From positions 1 to 64,000 of the forward strand of contig NZ_MWWT01000002.1 of the NCBI RefSeq assembly GCF_002259705.1: a DNA stretch of 64,000 nt, written 5' to 3'. The notes below the pieces were generated by a model. That model did no database searches. It was not told the DNA's origin and saw only the letters and a program-made list of their open reading frames with translations. This document shows positions 8,687 to 18,156 of this stretch, piece after piece. The DNA is from Alloscardovia macacae (GTDB lineage Bacteria > Actinomycetota > Actinomycetes > Actinomycetales > Bifidobacteriaceae). How positions within the stretch are numbered: the first letter of the stretch is position 1; the number at the start of each line of letters is the position of its first letter. Position numbers and translations under genes: made by a program.

Positions 8687-9464
8687 CGTCCAGAGCGTAG
8701 CGCGACTCGAAATGCATGACCTCGTGCGTATACGGGTCGGTGAATTCGAGACTGCGTGCGATGAGCTGAAGCGGGTCAGAAAAGTCATCATACGCACGCT
8801 TGGTCATATTCGGATAAAAGTCATCCCCCTTAATGGGAAGACCCAGCGAATTCATATGCACGCGCAGCTGATGCGTTTTCCCCGTCCTCGGGTACAGGGT
8901 ATACGCACGGTATCCAGCCTGCACCACGTCTGCAGGCTGGTGAGCACTCAGCTCGATGCGCGTATGCGCATTCACTTCACCCGGCTCTTCGAGGGCCTGT
9001 AAGATGTGATGTACCTTCACGATGCGAGAACGCCGCTCTAGAGGGAAAATTGCCCCATAGCCCAAGTCTGAGAGCGAACGCAGCGTCCCCGTGCGCGGCA
9101 CCTGCACAGGCGCACACGGGGCGAGACACTCATACACCTTGCGCGCCTGACGGTTCTGAAAGAGCAGCTGATAGCGGCCGCGCGCATCCGGGTCGCGCAC
9201 GAAAACGACGATGCCAGCAGTCAGGCGGTCGAGGCGATGCGCGGGAATGATATCCTCCTCGCCGAAACTCTCGCGCAGACGCAGCAGCGCAGTCGATCGA
9301 TACCACATGCCGCGCGGCATGGTAGGAAGAAAGTGCGGCTTATCTACGACGATGATGTGCTCATCCTCGTAGATAACGGGCAGGTCGAACGGAATATCCG
9401 GCTCATCGGTCACGAGCGCGTGCGGACGCTGCGGACGGTGGTTACGGTGGCGACGACGAGACAC
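8649..9464 (-). CDS. RluA-family pseudouridine synthase
   Basis: A 271-residue RNA-modifying enzyme that isomerises uridine in rRNA or tRNA. It carries the RluA signature HRLDRLTAGIVVFVRDPDAR (about residues 76-95), where the aspartate is the catalytic residue, and the later YTLYPRTGKTHQLRVHMNSLGLPIKGDDFY block. There is no S4 domain. The basic N-terminus (MSRRRHRNHRPQRPH) may help RNA binding. The target base cannot be assigned. A GTAG-N2-TAGAA promoter-like motif lies about 25 bp upstream (near 9488-9498). The 3' end overlaps coaX. Confidence 0.88.
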   Translation of the reverse strand: MSRRRHRNHRPQRPHALVTDEPDIPFDLPVIYEDEHIIVVDKPHFLPTMPRGMWYRSTALLRLRESFGEEDIIPAHRLDRLTAGIVVFVRDPDARGRYQLLFQNRQARKVYECLAPCAPVQVPRTGTLRSLSDLGYGAIFPLERRSRIVKVHHILQALEEPGEVNAHTRIELSAHQPADVVQAGYRAYTLYPRTGKTHQLRVHMNSLGLPIKGDDFYPNMTKRAYDDFSDPLQLIARSLEFTDPYTHEVMHFESRYALDVTGSSRRSDADL

Positions 9465-9494
9465 GAGCGCGCACTTCCTCCTGACAGTTCTAGG

Positions 9495-10736
9495 CTACTG
9501 GAGCGGGCCACCGAATCTAAACGGGAACCCCGGATAGCCTCCTACTCCGCCAAACTGTCCGAACTCATCCGGATTCTGCGGGTTCAGAGTATCCATGATA
9601 TCGTCGCCAGTATAGCGCAAGATAAGCATAGCGTGAGGCAGAGCGCGGATAAGATCCATCAGAATGATCTGATGACCTTCAGTCAGCTCCCCGTCTGGCA
9701 TATCTGAAGCCTCTGCATCAGAACTCTCCGGAATATCCTCGCTTCCTTGCCCGAGCGAAACGGATGCATCCGTCTTATCTGGAATTTCCGGAATGCCCAT
9801 CAGACGGCGCAGCTCAGATATCTGCTTCGAAAACTCCGCATCCTCGTCGCTGTCCTCGAAATCATCCTCGTCATCATCGAAGTCGTCGCTCTCATGACTG
9901 TGCAGCCACTCGTGCATGGAGTAGATATCCTCAGACACCATGCCTGCAGCCAGACTGTGTACGCATACGGCTGCTGCAGCCACCTGGCTGAGCATCTCCG
10001 GCTTATCCTGCAGCTTCGCAGCATTCAGCGCTATCATGGCTCCCATAATGCCTGCGAGCACGTCACCGCTGCCTGCTGTGGCCAGCCAGTGGGTAGCCTC
10101 TGGGCAGGTAAACATGGTACCATCTGCGCCTGCGACCACCGTGCGCGCGCCCTTAAAGACTACGGTGCAGCCGAGCTTCTGCGCGAGGTAGAGTGCCGTG
10201 GCTGTCCTGTTCTGCTGTGGGTAGTGAGCTGGAAGCTCATCTCCGAGCAGATGGAGAAGACGCTCTACTTCGCCCTGATGCGGTGTAATGACGCAGCGTG
10301 CACAGTTTCGCGCCTCGAAGTCCGCTACAGCAAAAGCTTCGAGAGCTCCCGCGTCCACCACAGCGAAAGAATCCATGTCATCGAGAGAACTAAGGATGGA
10401 AATCACATCTGCTCCCCTATCCTTATCCTCACTCGTCTCCGTACGGAAAAGTCCTGGGAAGCCCGAGCCGACGACCCACGCATCGATGCGCTGGCCAGGG
10501 CGTGCAGACAAGACTATCTCCGGATGATTCATAAGCAGTGCCATCCGCGCTTCCGGCGGACCGCTATACCGGACGTATCCGGCGCCGCATGAGGCTGCAG
10601 CACTCGCGGAGAGAATTCCTGCTCCAGGGTACTCCTGTGTCCCCGTGATCAGGCCCACCACTCCCCGCGTGTACTTCGAGTCCTGCGGCGTAGGGGCTGG
10701 GAACAGCCCTACGAGGTGTTCTGGTGTAATGTCCAT
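9495..10736 (-). CDS. nnrD: ADP/ATP-dependent NAD(P)H-hydrate dehydratase (NnrD/YjeF C-terminal type)
   Basis: A 413-residue repair enzyme that dehydrates damaged NAD(P)H hydrates. Visible motifs: KYTRGVVGLITGTQEYPGAGILSA near the N-terminus, VITPHQGEVERLL, TVVFKGARTVV and the diagnostic WLATAGSGDVLAGIMGAMIA with the catalytic Asp. It is the dehydratase domain alone; the epimerase half of the usual bifunctional protein is absent here. Residues about 280-365 are an acidic insertion rich in Asp/Glu/Ser, after which the fold finishes with a short helix. The start codon lies six bases after a TAAAAT -10 box, so the mRNA is probably leaderless. Confidence 0.88.
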   Translation of the reverse strand: MDITPEHLVGLFPAPTPQDSKYTRGVVGLITGTQEYPGAGILSASAAASCGAGYVRYSGPPEARMALLMNHPEIVLSARPGQRIDAWVVGSGFPGLFRTETSEDKDRGADVISILSSLDDMDSFAVVDAGALEAFAVADFEARNCARCVITPHQGEVERLLHLLGDELPAHYPQQNRTATALYLAQKLGCTVVFKGARTVVAGADGTMFTCPEATHWLATAGSGDVLAGIMGAMIALNAAKLQDKPEMLSQVAAAAVCVHSLAAGMVSEDIYSMHEWLHSHESDDFDDDEDDFEDSDEDAEFSKQISELRRLMGIPEIPDKTDASVSLGQGSEDIPESSDAEASDMPDGELTEGHQIILMDLIRALPHAMLILRYTGDDIMDTLNPQNPDEFGQFGGVGGYPGFPFRFGGPLQ

Positions 10737-10742
10737 GGCTTT

Positions 10743-10771
10743 ATTTTAGGAAGGATTTTGCTGGAGGGCAA
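10743..10771 (-). promoter_or_regulatory. Promoter of nnrD; predicted leaderless mRNA
   Basis: On the minus strand: -35 TTGCCC (10771-10766), a 17-bp spacer, -10 TAAAAT (10748-10743), then six bases to the ATG at 10736. No Shine-Dalgarno is possible in that space. Confidence 0.6.
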
Positions 10772-10928
10772 ATGGGCCTGGATGGGGGTGAGACGCGTGT
10801 GGCGCGGGGCGAGTGTGCGTGCATGTGCGTGCATGACAGGTCGGGGTTCTGAGAGGCTGAGTCTAGGAATGCTATAAATACGAGGGAAGTTAGACACGAG
10901 TAAAATTAAAATACAGACAAAACCGATC

Positions 10929-10993
10929 TATAATGCACGTTATTTCATTTTTCAGACCAGGCAGAGAATAAAAGTGGAATAACGTGCACTATA
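10929..10993. repeat. Inverted repeat, family D
   Basis: Arms at about 10929-10952 and 10967-10993 pair across GCACGTTATT(C/T)CA(C/T)TTTT with a few transitions. The core GTTATTCCACTTT recurs in the element at 39984-40039. No T-run follows either arm, so it is not a typical terminator. Confidence 0.75.
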
Positions 10994-11090
10994 CTTTCGA
11001 GCTCTATACCGGACAATGCCACGTATCGTTCACAAGACAGATTCCTGGCAAGCGAGGGGCGACCGACAGACGACCGAAAAATCATTTTTT

Positions 11091-11164
11091 CGACTTTTCT
11101 TGAAGTTCGTCGAAAAATAGTCGCTTCCAGGCTCCCCATTTTCCACGAACTTCAAGAAAAGTCG
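11091..11164. repeat. Inverted repeat, family A
   Basis: The left arm (11091-11112) contains TTTTCTTGAAGTTCGTCG and the right arm (11145-11164) is its complement over 20 bp without mismatch. Each arm is itself an imperfect dyad (CGACTT...AAG-TTC-GTCG). It is the same family as 2471-2558 and the single arm at 39818-39839. Confidence 0.85.
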
Positions 11165-11184
11165 CAATTTTGAGTTTTGCCGTC

Positions 11185-11236
11185 GGCAGGGACGGGAAGG
11201 CACGCCCCCGACCGTGCTTGCAGCCGCGTCCCTGCC
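11185..11236 (-). terminator. Possible glmS terminator hairpin
   Basis: Arms GGCAGGGACG (11185-11194) and CGTCCCTGCC (11227-11236) enclose a second GC-rich stem. It lies about 27 bp after the glmS stop. No clear U-run follows, so factor-independent termination is uncertain. Confidence 0.45.
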
Positions 11237-11262
11237 AGCAGCCCGAAGCGCTTACTCCACTC

Positions 11263-13149
11263 CTACTCCACCGTCACCGACTTCGCGAGGTTACGTGGCT
11301 TATCCACATCCAGTCCCTTCAGCTCGGCCATATTCATAGCGAAGAGCTGCAGCGGAATCACATCCACGAGTGGGCTCAGCAGCGTCGGGCACTGTGGACG
11401 CCAGAAGACCACATCCGCGTAGTCACGCACGTCGTCGTCACCTTCTTCTGCCACAGCGATGGTGTAGGCTCCGCGAGCGCGCACTTCTTCGATGGCAGAG
11501 ATGACCTTCGCATGCAGCACGTTACGTCCGCGCGCTGGTGGAACGATGATGACCACTGGCTCGCCTTCATCCACAAGCGCGATAGGCCCATGCTTGAGCT
11601 CACCGGCAGCGAAGCCCTCTGTAAAGGTATACGCTATCTCCTTGAGCTTCAGCGCGCCTTCCATGGCCACTGGGTAGCCCACGTGACGCCCGAGGAAGAG
11701 GAAGGACTCTGCATCCAGCGAGTGTTCTGCTGCCTCGCGCACAGACTCACCCTGTGTGTCCAGAACATGCTGGATCTTCGCCGGCATGGCACGCAGCTCA
11801 TCCACTATCTTACGAATTTCGTCATGGTACATGGTGCCCTTCACCTGCGCGAAGTACAGTCCCAGGACGTAGGCGGCCACTATCTGTGCCACGAATGCCT
11901 TCGTAGACGCCACCGCTATCTCTGGCCCCGCGTGCGTGTAGAGCACAGCGTCTGACTCGCGTGGAATGCTCGAGCCCTGCGTGTTACAGATGGCGAGCAC
12001 ACGAGACCCCTGCTCGCGCGCATGGCGCAGAGCCATGAGGGTATCCATGGTTTCACCCGACTGGGAGATGGCCACCACGAGCGTGCGTGGCGTGAGGATA
12101 GGGTCACGGTAGCGGAACTCGTGGGCGAGCTCCACTTCCACAGGAATGCGCACCCAGTGCTCGATGGCATACTTCGCGACCATGCCCGCATATGCCGCAG
12201 TTCCGCACGCGATGACGATGATCTTATCGATGGAGCGGAACACGTCCTCGTCGATGCGCACTTCGTCGAGGTTTAGGTCGCCCGTCAGGTTAAAACGTCC
12301 GAGGAGGGTATCTGCCACGGCCTGTGGCTGCTCGTGAATCTCCTTATCCATGAAGGAGGCCCAGCCGCCCTTTTCCGAAGCGGATGCATCCCAGTCCACG
12401 GTAAATGGCCGCAGCTCCACGTCATTCCCGAAGAAGTCCGTCACCGTCACCGAGTCCGCACTAATCTGTACGGCTTCATCCTGGCCGAGCTCGAGAGCCT
12501 GCTTCGTGTATGCCACGAATGCTGCCACGTCCGAGCCGAGGAAGTTTTCTCCCTCGCCCAGTCCCACCACGAGCGGCGAATCATGACGCGCTCCCACGAC
12601 CACGTCTGGCTGACGGCAGTCCGTAGCCAGAATGGTGAAGGTTCCCTCAAAGGTTCGTGCCACGCGGCGCAGCGCTTCGAAGATATCCGGATGGCCCGTT
12701 TCGGCGATGACCTCGTCCGCCACTTTTCCGAGCAGCTTTGCCGCTACTTCTGTGTCCGTCACGGAGTCAAACGTGTAACCTTCAGATAGCAGTTCCTGCT
12801 TAATCTGGGGCGCGTTTTCGATGATGCCATTATGGATGATGGCTACCTTCTCGTTCTGGCTCAGATGCGGGTGCGCGTTCTCATCGCTCGGCGCACCGTT
12901 CGTGGCCCAGCGCGTATGGCCTATGCCCACGGTCGCGTCTGGCAGCGGCGTCTGATCGATGCTCTGGACGAGATTATCCAGGCGTCCTTCCTTCTTGCGT
13001 ACGGCCACGCGCTGCATTCCTGGCGCGCTCAGCGCGACGCCCGCAGAATCATATCCGCGGTATTCGAGACGAGAGAGCCCCTGAAGGCATACTTCTAACG
13101 GTTTTGAGCAGGCTGGAGTGCTGCCTGCATATCCTACTATTCCACACAT
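11263..13149 (-). CDS. glmS: Glutamine-fructose-6-phosphate aminotransferase (GlmS)
   Basis: A 628-residue enzyme making glucosamine 6-phosphate for peptidoglycan. It begins MCGIVGYAG, so Cys2 is the N-terminal nucleophile of the glutaminase domain, followed by RLEYRGYDSAGVA and GHTRWATNGAPSDENAHPH. The two SIS isomerase domains show CGTAAYAG, SQSGETMDTLMAL and ending EVALAH-type segments; the C-terminus DKPRNLAKSVTVE is the family's conserved tail. Length is normal for actinobacteria. The ATG lies eight bases after a TAGAAT-like -10 sequence with no ribosome site, suggesting a short or absent leader. No glmS ribozyme is expected or seen here. Confidence 0.95.
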   Translation of the reverse strand: MCGIVGYAGSTPACSKPLEVCLQGLSRLEYRGYDSAGVALSAPGMQRVAVRKKEGRLDNLVQSIDQTPLPDATVGIGHTRWATNGAPSDENAHPHLSQNEKVAIIHNGIIENAPQIKQELLSEGYTFDSVTDTEVAAKLLGKVADEVIAETGHPDIFEALRRVARTFEGTFTILATDCRQPDVVVGARHDSPLVVGLGEGENFLGSDVAAFVAYTKQALELGQDEAVQISADSVTVTDFFGNDVELRPFTVDWDASASEKGGWASFMDKEIHEQPQAVADTLLGRFNLTGDLNLDEVRIDEDVFRSIDKIIVIACGTAAYAGMVAKYAIEHWVRIPVEVELAHEFRYRDPILTPRTLVVAISQSGETMDTLMALRHAREQGSRVLAICNTQGSSIPRESDAVLYTHAGPEIAVASTKAFVAQIVAAYVLGLYFAQVKGTMYHDEIRKIVDELRAMPAKIQHVLDTQGESVREAAEHSLDAESFLFLGRHVGYPVAMEGALKLKEIAYTFTEGFAAGELKHGPIALVDEGEPVVIIVPPARGRNVLHAKVISAIEEVRARGAYTIAVAEEGDDDVRDYADVVFWRPQCPTLLSPLVDVIPLQLFAMNMAELKGLDVDKPRNLAKSVTVE

Positions 13150-13275
13150 AACGCTTTATTCTATAAGACGCCGTATGCATTTCACAGTGCGCGCCGAAAC
13201 GTGCGCGAAACGTTTACTCTTCTCGAAGTGATGATGCCATGTCGAGCACGGAAAAATTGACCTGACGAAAAAGCC

Positions 13276-14115
13276 TTACAGAACCGCTTTCAGGAACTCC
13301 TGGAAGCGCTCGGTCTGCGGATGATCGACGATGTCTGCAGTACCAGACTCCACGACGACGCCGCCGTCCATAAAGACGATCTGGTCAGCCACTTCGCGCG
13401 CAAAGCCTATCTCGTGCGTGACGACCACCATAGTCATGCCGTCATCCGCCAGTTTACGCATAACGGACAGCACCTCACCCACGAGCTCCGGGTCGAGCGC
13501 GGACGTCGGCTCGTCGAAGAGCATAATGTCCGGATGCATGGCGATGGCGCGCGCTATGGCCACGCGCTGCTGCTGACCACCAGAAAGCTGGGACGGATAG
13601 TGGTTCGCACGGTCGGAAAGCCCCACCATCTCGAGGTACGTGCGTGCCTCAGCCAGAGCCTGCTCCTTCTTCATACCCGCCACGTGGACCGGCGCCTCGA
13701 TGATGTTCTCCAGCACGGTCATATGCGGGAAGAGGTTAAACTTCTGGAAAACCATGCCGATGTGCGCACGCTGGCGTGCCACTTCCTTATCAGACAAGGT
13801 CTGCAGAACTGTCTGTCCACCGCGCTGAACAGGCTTGTAGCCTATCATCTCTCCATCGACGTCTATCTCACCGCCCGTGATGGTCTCGAGCTGGTTAATC
13901 ATGCGCAGAAGCGTGGATTTACCCGAACCGGATGGGCCGAGGATGACGGTGACCGTGCTCGGCTGAATCTCGAGATTCACGCCTTTGAGGACGTGGAGGT
14001 CGCCGTACTCCTTATGAACGTCCGTGATGACGATTTGCGGCTGTACGGCCGGCTGTGCGTTCGTCTGTGTGGACGGCTGCGCGGCCGGCTGTACGTTCGT
14101 ACTCGTGTTAGGCAT
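13276..14115 (-). CDS. Polar amino acid ABC transporter ATPase
   Basis: A 279-residue ATPase with Walker [11 protein letters not shown]-loop [19 protein letters not shown], signature [15 protein letters not shown], Walker [20 protein letters not shown] and H-loop [15 protein letters not shown]; this last form is typical of the GlnQ/ArtP/HisP amino acid group. About 28 extra residues rich in Gln/Pro/Ala/Thr precede the domain ([18 protein letters not shown]), an imperfect repeat. It is the third gene of a three-gene importer (binding protein, permease, ATPase); the permease stop overlaps its start by eight bases. Substrate is probably a polar or charged amino acid, not resolvable here. Confidence 0.9.
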   Translation of the reverse strand: MPNTSTNVQPAAQPSTQTNAQPAVQPQIVITDVHKEYGDLHVLKGVNLEIQPSTVTVILGPSGSGKSTLLRMINQLETITGGEIDVDGEMIGYKPVQRGGQTVLQTLSDKEVARQRAHIGMVFQKFNLFPHMTVLENIIEAPVHVAGMKKEQALAEARTYLEMVGLSDRANHYPSQLSGGQQQRVAIARAIAMHPDIMLFDEPTSALDPELVGEVLSVMRKLADDGMTMVVVTHEIGFAREVADQIVFMDGGVVVESGTADIVDHPQTERFQEFLKAVL

Positions 14116-15043
14116 TCAGACCTCCCCAGAAGGCTTCATTCTGCTTCTTAATGTCATACTGGTTTTCACCCGAGCGTTTGCCCGGCTTCGGCGCATTCTT
14201 CGCACTCACTACCGGCTGTTCATCGAATCCGCGGCCGAAGTATTTCTCGAGGTAGGACTGGCCCACCATGAGGATAGACGTGATGAGCAGATACCAGATG
14301 GCTGCCACGATAAGCAGTGGGATAGGCTCGTAGATGCGGTTTGCGATGTTATTCGACATATACTGCAGCTCCATGGTGAACGGAACAGCAAGTACGAGCG
14401 ACGTGGTCTTCAGCAGACCTATGGCTTCATTTCCCGTAGGAGGCACGATGATGCGCATGGACTGTGGCAGGATAATGCGACGCATAATGAGACTGTGGCT
14501 CATGCCGAGAGCCTGCGCGGCTTCTGTCTGGCCGCGGTCCACGGCCTCGAGGCCTGCGCGCACTATCTCCGCAAGGTAGGCTGCTTCATTCAGAGCGAGG
14601 CCCAGAATGGCAGCCTTTCCCGCAGTGATAATATCCTGCGTATCCCAGCTCCACACACCCAGCGAGATCTTCGGCACCAGCACGGAGATGAGTCCCCAGA
14701 AGGTCAGCTGCGTATACACTGGTGTGCCGCGGAAGAACCAGATGAAGAACCAGCTCACCCAGCGCAGCACCACATTCGTGCTCTTGCGCATAATGGCCAG
14801 AGCCACGGCCAGCACGATGGCTACGCCCATGGACACCACAGTGAGCACGAGCGTCCACATCACGCCAGAAAGGATATGCTCGTTAAAGAGATACTTCCAC
14901 ACGGTAGGCCACGCGAAGTTCTCATTCGTCACGAGCCCGTAAATAATCCACACAGCCAGTAGCGCTACTACCACACCAGCTATAATAGGACCCGGTTTTC
15001 TCACGGGCAGCGCTTTAATGCGGTTAGGGATGTTATTCGCCAT
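14108..15043 (-). CDS. Polar amino acid ABC transporter permease
   Basis: A 311-residue permease of the His/Glu/Gln/Arg/opine family. The coupling loop reads [30 protein letters not shown], close to the family consensus, followed by [26 protein letters not shown]. Hydrophobic helices occur around residues 20-40, 70-90 and 100-125, and three more follow. The C-terminal 40 residues are hydrophilic ([23 protein letters not shown]) and longer than usual. One gene probably makes a homodimeric channel, as no second permease is present. Confidence 0.9.
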   Translation of the reverse strand: MANNIPNRIKALPVRKPGPIIAGVVVALLAVWIIYGLVTNENFAWPTVWKYLFNEHILSGVMWTLVLTVVSMGVAIVLAVALAIMRKSTNVVLRWVSWFFIWFFRGTPVYTQLTFWGLISVLVPKISLGVWSWDTQDIITAGKAAILGLALNEAAYLAEIVRAGLEAVDRGQTEAAQALGMSHSLIMRRIILPQSMRIIVPPTGNEAIGLLKTTSLVLAVPFTMELQYMSNNIANRIYEPIPLLIVAAIWYLLITSILMVGQSYLEKYFGRGFDEQPVVSAKNAPKPGKRSGENQYDIKKQNEAFWGGLNA

Positions 15044-15096
15044 GTTCTCTTCTCTCCTCGTCGTCGCTTGTCTTACTTCGCGATTTACTTCGCGGT

Positions 15097-16023
15097 TTAC
15101 TTCACGTCCGGATTTATCTCAGCGCGCTCGATGGCGCCGTCTTCCACACCCCACGCGTGAAGGATGCGCATATACTCTCCAGAATCGATGAGCTTATTCA
15201 GCGCTCCCTGGATAGCCTCAGCAGTAGCAGTATCCTTCTTCGCTACCACGATGCCCTGTGGCGCCACATCATACGGATCCCCGAGCAGTTCGAGCTTCCC
15301 CTTCGTCTGCTTCACCGCATAAGCGGACACTGGCGTATCCGAGTACATCACGTCTGCACGTCCAGTAATCACCGCAGTAGTGGCCTGTGTCTGCGCTTCA
15401 TACACCTGCATATCGATGGCCGGCCTTCCACCACTCACACATGCGGCAGAAGCATCTTCGAGCGCTGTTTCTTCTGCAGTGCCCACCTGGACAGATGCGC
15501 GCACTCCACACAGGTTATCCGGGTCTACTTTCTTCGGATTTCCCGCGCGCACTGCGTAGCTCATACCCGCACGGTAGAACTCCACGAAGGTGACCGTCTT
15601 CTCGCGTTCGGCAGTGATGGTAAATCCAGAGACCCCCACGTCGAACTTACTGCCGACGGATGGGATGATGGTGCTAAAGGAAGAATTGACTATCCGCACA
15701 TCCAGCCCCAGAACCTTCGCCACAGCCTTAATGAGGTCTATCTCATAGCCGATGACCGTCTCGTTATCCTCGCCGGTAAACTCAGCCGGCGCCCACACGG
15801 CGTTCGAGCCCACCGTCAGCACGCCGTCCTTCTTCACCTCGTCGGATATGCGCGCAGCGAGCGCGTCGTCTCGCGTCACGCGGCTGAGGTCCACGTTCGC
15901 CTGCGCGTCGTCGAGCCCGTCGCTCGTACCGCATGCGGCCAGGCCGAAGATGAGCGACGCTGCGAGCGCGAACGCCACGCATACGGCTGTTCTCGCACGT
16001 ACTGTTTTCTGGACTATCCCCAC
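15097..16023 (-). CDS. Amino acid ABC transporter substrate-binding lipoprotein
   Basis: A 308-residue family 3 binding protein starting at GTG (16023), only two bases after the smpB stop, with its ribosome site GAGGGG inside the end of smpB. A lipoprotein signal peptide ends in the lipobox LAAC near residue 32. The mature part shows DGVLTVGSNAVWAPAEFTGEDNETVIGYEIDLIKAVAKVLG, the family 3 signature, and a late LLGDPYDVAPQGIVVAKKD. The stop codon is repeated in frame twice by a 12-bp tandem duplication just downstream (about 15064-15099). Confidence 0.88.
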   Translation of the reverse strand: MGIVQKTVRARTAVCVAFALAASLIFGLAACGTSDGLDDAQANVDLSRVTRDDALAARISDEVKKDGVLTVGSNAVWAPAEFTGEDNETVIGYEIDLIKAVAKVLGLDVRIVNSSFSTIIPSVGSKFDVGVSGFTITAEREKTVTFVEFYRAGMSYAVRAGNPKKVDPDNLCGVRASVQVGTAEETALEDASAACVSGGRPAIDMQVYEAQTQATTAVITGRADVMYSDTPVSAYAVKQTKGKLELLGDPYDVAPQGIVVAKKDTATAEAIQGALNKLIDSGEYMRILHAWGVEDGAIERAEINPDVK

Positions 16024-16025
16024 TC

Positions 16026-16514
16026 TTATCCCCTCATATTATGCTCACGCATGGCACGCTGTGCATCTCGCTTATCCTGCGCCTCACGCAGCGCTTGGCG
16101 CTTATCGTACTCGCGCTTACCCTTCGCCAGCGCTATCTGTACTTTCGCGCGGCCGTTCGAAAAGTAAAGGCTTAGGGGAACTATGGTATATCCTTTCGCC
16201 TGAATGCCGCGCGCGAATTTCTCTATCTGGACAGCATGGAGCAGAAGTTTGCGCTTACGCTTCGGTGCATGATTCGTCCACGTTCCGTTCAGATATTCCG
16301 GTATGTTCGCGCCTTCGAGCCACATCTCGCCGCGCTTATCCACGGTGACGAAGGACTCGGACAGGCTCGCTCGTCCCTCGCGCAGGCTTTTTACCTCGGT
16401 TCCCGTCAGCACGAGGCCCGCTTCGAGCGTGTCTTCTATAGTGTAATCGTGCCGCGCGCGCTTATTCTGCGCTATCATGCCGTTTTTCGGGTCTGCGGCT
16501 TTTTTCGCTGCCAT
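16026..16514 (-). CDS. smpB: SsrA-binding protein SmpB
   Basis: A 162-residue protein that delivers tmRNA to stalled ribosomes. Family blocks are clear: [31 protein letters not shown], the [20 protein letters not shown] segment and the basic tail [26 protein letters not shown]. It follows the prfB-ftsE-ftsX-CHAP genes as in other bifidobacteria. A GTAGACTAGAAA promoter-like motif lies about 50 bp upstream. The tmRNA gene itself is not seen in this window. Confidence 0.95.
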   Translation of the reverse strand: MAAKKAADPKNGMIAQNKRARHDYTIEDTLEAGLVLTGTEVKSLREGRASLSESFVTVDKRGEMWLEGANIPEYLNGTWTNHAPKRKRKLLLHAVQIEKFARGIQAKGYTIVPLSLYFSNGRAKVQIALAKGKREYDKRQALREAQDKRDAQRAMREHNMRG

Positions 16515-16601
16515 CGTTTTCGTCTTTCTTCTTTTTTTACTGCCAATTCTTCTGTTAGGTTTCTAGTCTACACCACGCGCGAAACGCATAAAGAACGCGA
16601 A

Positions 16602-16628
16602 AGCGCGCCACCTTATAGGCGACGCGCT
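16602..16628 (-). terminator. Terminator-like hairpin after the CHAP hydrolase gene
   Basis: AGCGCG (16602-16607) pairs with CGCGCT (16623-16628), and inner CCT/AGG pairs extend the stem with two mismatches. It is about 30 bp after the stop of the hydrolase gene, with a weak TTTCGCGTTC stretch following on the minus strand. Confidence 0.5.
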
Positions 16629-16657
16629 CTGCAGAGTTTCCTCGTGTATGCGTGCGT

Positions 16658-18073
16658 TTAGATGTGCACGTACTGGTAGGCGCTCGCATTACGGATAATG
16701 CGAGAATGTGCCACACCCTGGTACACTGCTCCGCACTCAGAGATGAGGACGGAACCGTCTGAATTCACACGTTCCACGATAGCCACGTGGCCATATGTGC
16801 GGTCAGATCCTGCCTGGCCAGCCTGGAAAACCATAGCTGCGCCCACGTGTGGCGTATTATTCACCACATAGCCGAGGCGACGGCCTGTATTCGCCCAGTC
16901 CTTACCGTTACCCATATAGGAGCCTACTGGAAGACCAAGTGCAGTACGGCGGTTATACGCATACCACGTGCACTGACTCCATGGGTAAGCACCACCGAGC
17001 ACTGCCGTACGGCCTGTGTTATGACCGTAGCAACTGGTGGCCGTAGGACCACAGTTTCCTGGGACGGAGTAGTCTCCAGCATTCTGCGCATTATAGTTCA
17101 CTGGTGCTGGCTGGCTGTTCGTATTCGAGCTCGTGTTCTGGCGCTTGCCCGTGTACTGGGACGTAGCTGCCTTCTTACGCGCTGCCGCTGCCTGAGCTGC
17201 TGCCTGAGCTGCGAGCTGGCGGTTATATTCATCTACCTGCACCTGAGCCTGTACCACAGCTGCTGCCTCGCGCGCTTCTGCCGTCTGCAGGTTCGCCTGC
17301 TGGGCGCTGAGCTGCTTCGACTTCTGGTCTGCCTGGCTGCGCAGGTCGTTCAGGCTCGACACCTTCGCATTCGCATCTGCAGATGCCTGCTGAGCTGCGG
17401 CCGACTGCTGATCTGCCTCAGCCTTCAGACCAGTAATGCGCTGCTCGATGGCAGTGAGGCGGTCTACACGGTTCTTCCCCGTGCTCAGCTCAGTAGCAGA
17501 ATCAGAAGCTGCCTTCGCTTCCACACGGCTTACTGCAGAGTCCGACTGCATGGTCTGAATGTATTCTTCCGCACTCTTCGAACCAGTCACCACGCTCATA
17601 GTCTTCGAAGCGTTCGAACCATGGAAGCTACTGCGAGCGAGAGCTGCCACCTTATCCTTCGCATCGTCGTTTGTGGCCTGAGCTGTGCTCAGCTGATTTT
17701 CGAGAGTGGTTTTATCGTTCTGAGCTGCAGTAAGGCGGTCTGCTGCTTCTTGTGCGCGCTGTGCAGCAGACGCTGCTGCATCCTGCGCCTGAGCAGCTGC
17801 CGTTTCTGCCGCTGGAATCTGATTATTCACGAGATCATTCAGGTCTGTGATCAGCCGTGCCAATTCATTATTCACTCCGGCCAGCTGCTGCTTAAGGCTT
17901 GCCTGTGCCTGCTGGTGCTGTGCCAAAGTCTGGTATGGCGTCAGTGCGTTCGCATCATCCATCGGAGAGATGTACCAGGAGACGATGCTTCCTGAAATCA
18001 GGGAAAGGGCTACGGTTCCTGCTGCTACCACGGCATTCATCCGTGTACGCACGTTCTTCCTAGTGGCCTTCAT
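16658..18073 (-). CDS. Secreted coiled-coil CHAP-domain peptidoglycan hydrolase
   Basis: I start it at 18073 (ATG after AAGGA), giving 471 residues; a longer open frame upstream overlaps ftsX. There is a signal peptide or anchor (MNAVVAAGTVALSLISGSIV), then a long Ala/Gln-rich coiled coil (about residues 45-320) like PcsB/CwlO proteins, a Ser/Asn linker, and a C-terminal CHAP amidase/endopeptidase domain with the catalytic Cys in YPWSQCTWYAYNRR and His in RTYGHVAIVERV. Its place directly after ftsE-ftsX suggests FtsEX controls its activity at the septum through the coiled coil; that link is established for PcsB and inferred here. Confidence 0.9.
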   Translation of the reverse strand: MKATRKNVRTRMNAVVAAGTVALSLISGSIVSWYISPMDDANALTPYQTLAQHQQAQASLKQQLAGVNNELARLITDLNDLVNNQIPAAETAAAQAQDAAASAAQRAQEAADRLTAAQNDKTTLENQLSTAQATNDDAKDKVAALARSSFHGSNASKTMSVVTGSKSAEEYIQTMQSDSAVSRVEAKAASDSATELSTGKNRVDRLTAIEQRITGLKAEADQQSAAAQQASADANAKVSSLNDLRSQADQKSKQLSAQQANLQTAEAREAAAVVQAQVQVDEYNRQLAAQAAAQAAAARKKAATSQYTGKRQNTSSNTNSQPAPVNYNAQNAGDYSVPGNCGPTATSCYGHNTGRTAVLGGAYPWSQCTWYAYNRRTALGLPVGSYMGNGKDWANTGRRLGYVVNNTPHVGAAMVFQAGQAGSDRTYGHVAIVERVNSDGSVLISECGAVYQGVAHSRIIRNASAYQYVHI

Positions 18074-18156
18074 TCTGTCATTCCTTTTTCTGTGTTCGGT
18101 TTTCGCCGATTCTTCCACACTAGTATATGTTTTTAGCCTGGTCAAGGCAGGAAAAA

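Larger units (their letters stand above)
10777..11262. other. Intergenic region with two inverted repeats and a possible glmS terminator
   Basis: No protein gene can be supported. The stretch holds a family D inverted repeat (10929-10993), a family A inverted repeat (11091-11164) and a GC-rich hairpin (11185-11236). A small GTGCGTGCAT direct repeat lies near 10813-10833. The nnrD promoter region ends near 10771. Confidence 0.6.

Noticed and set aside
16515-16657. tmRNA gene next to smpB
   Set aside because: The gap is only about 140 bp and holds a terminator hairpin and no tRNA-like ends.
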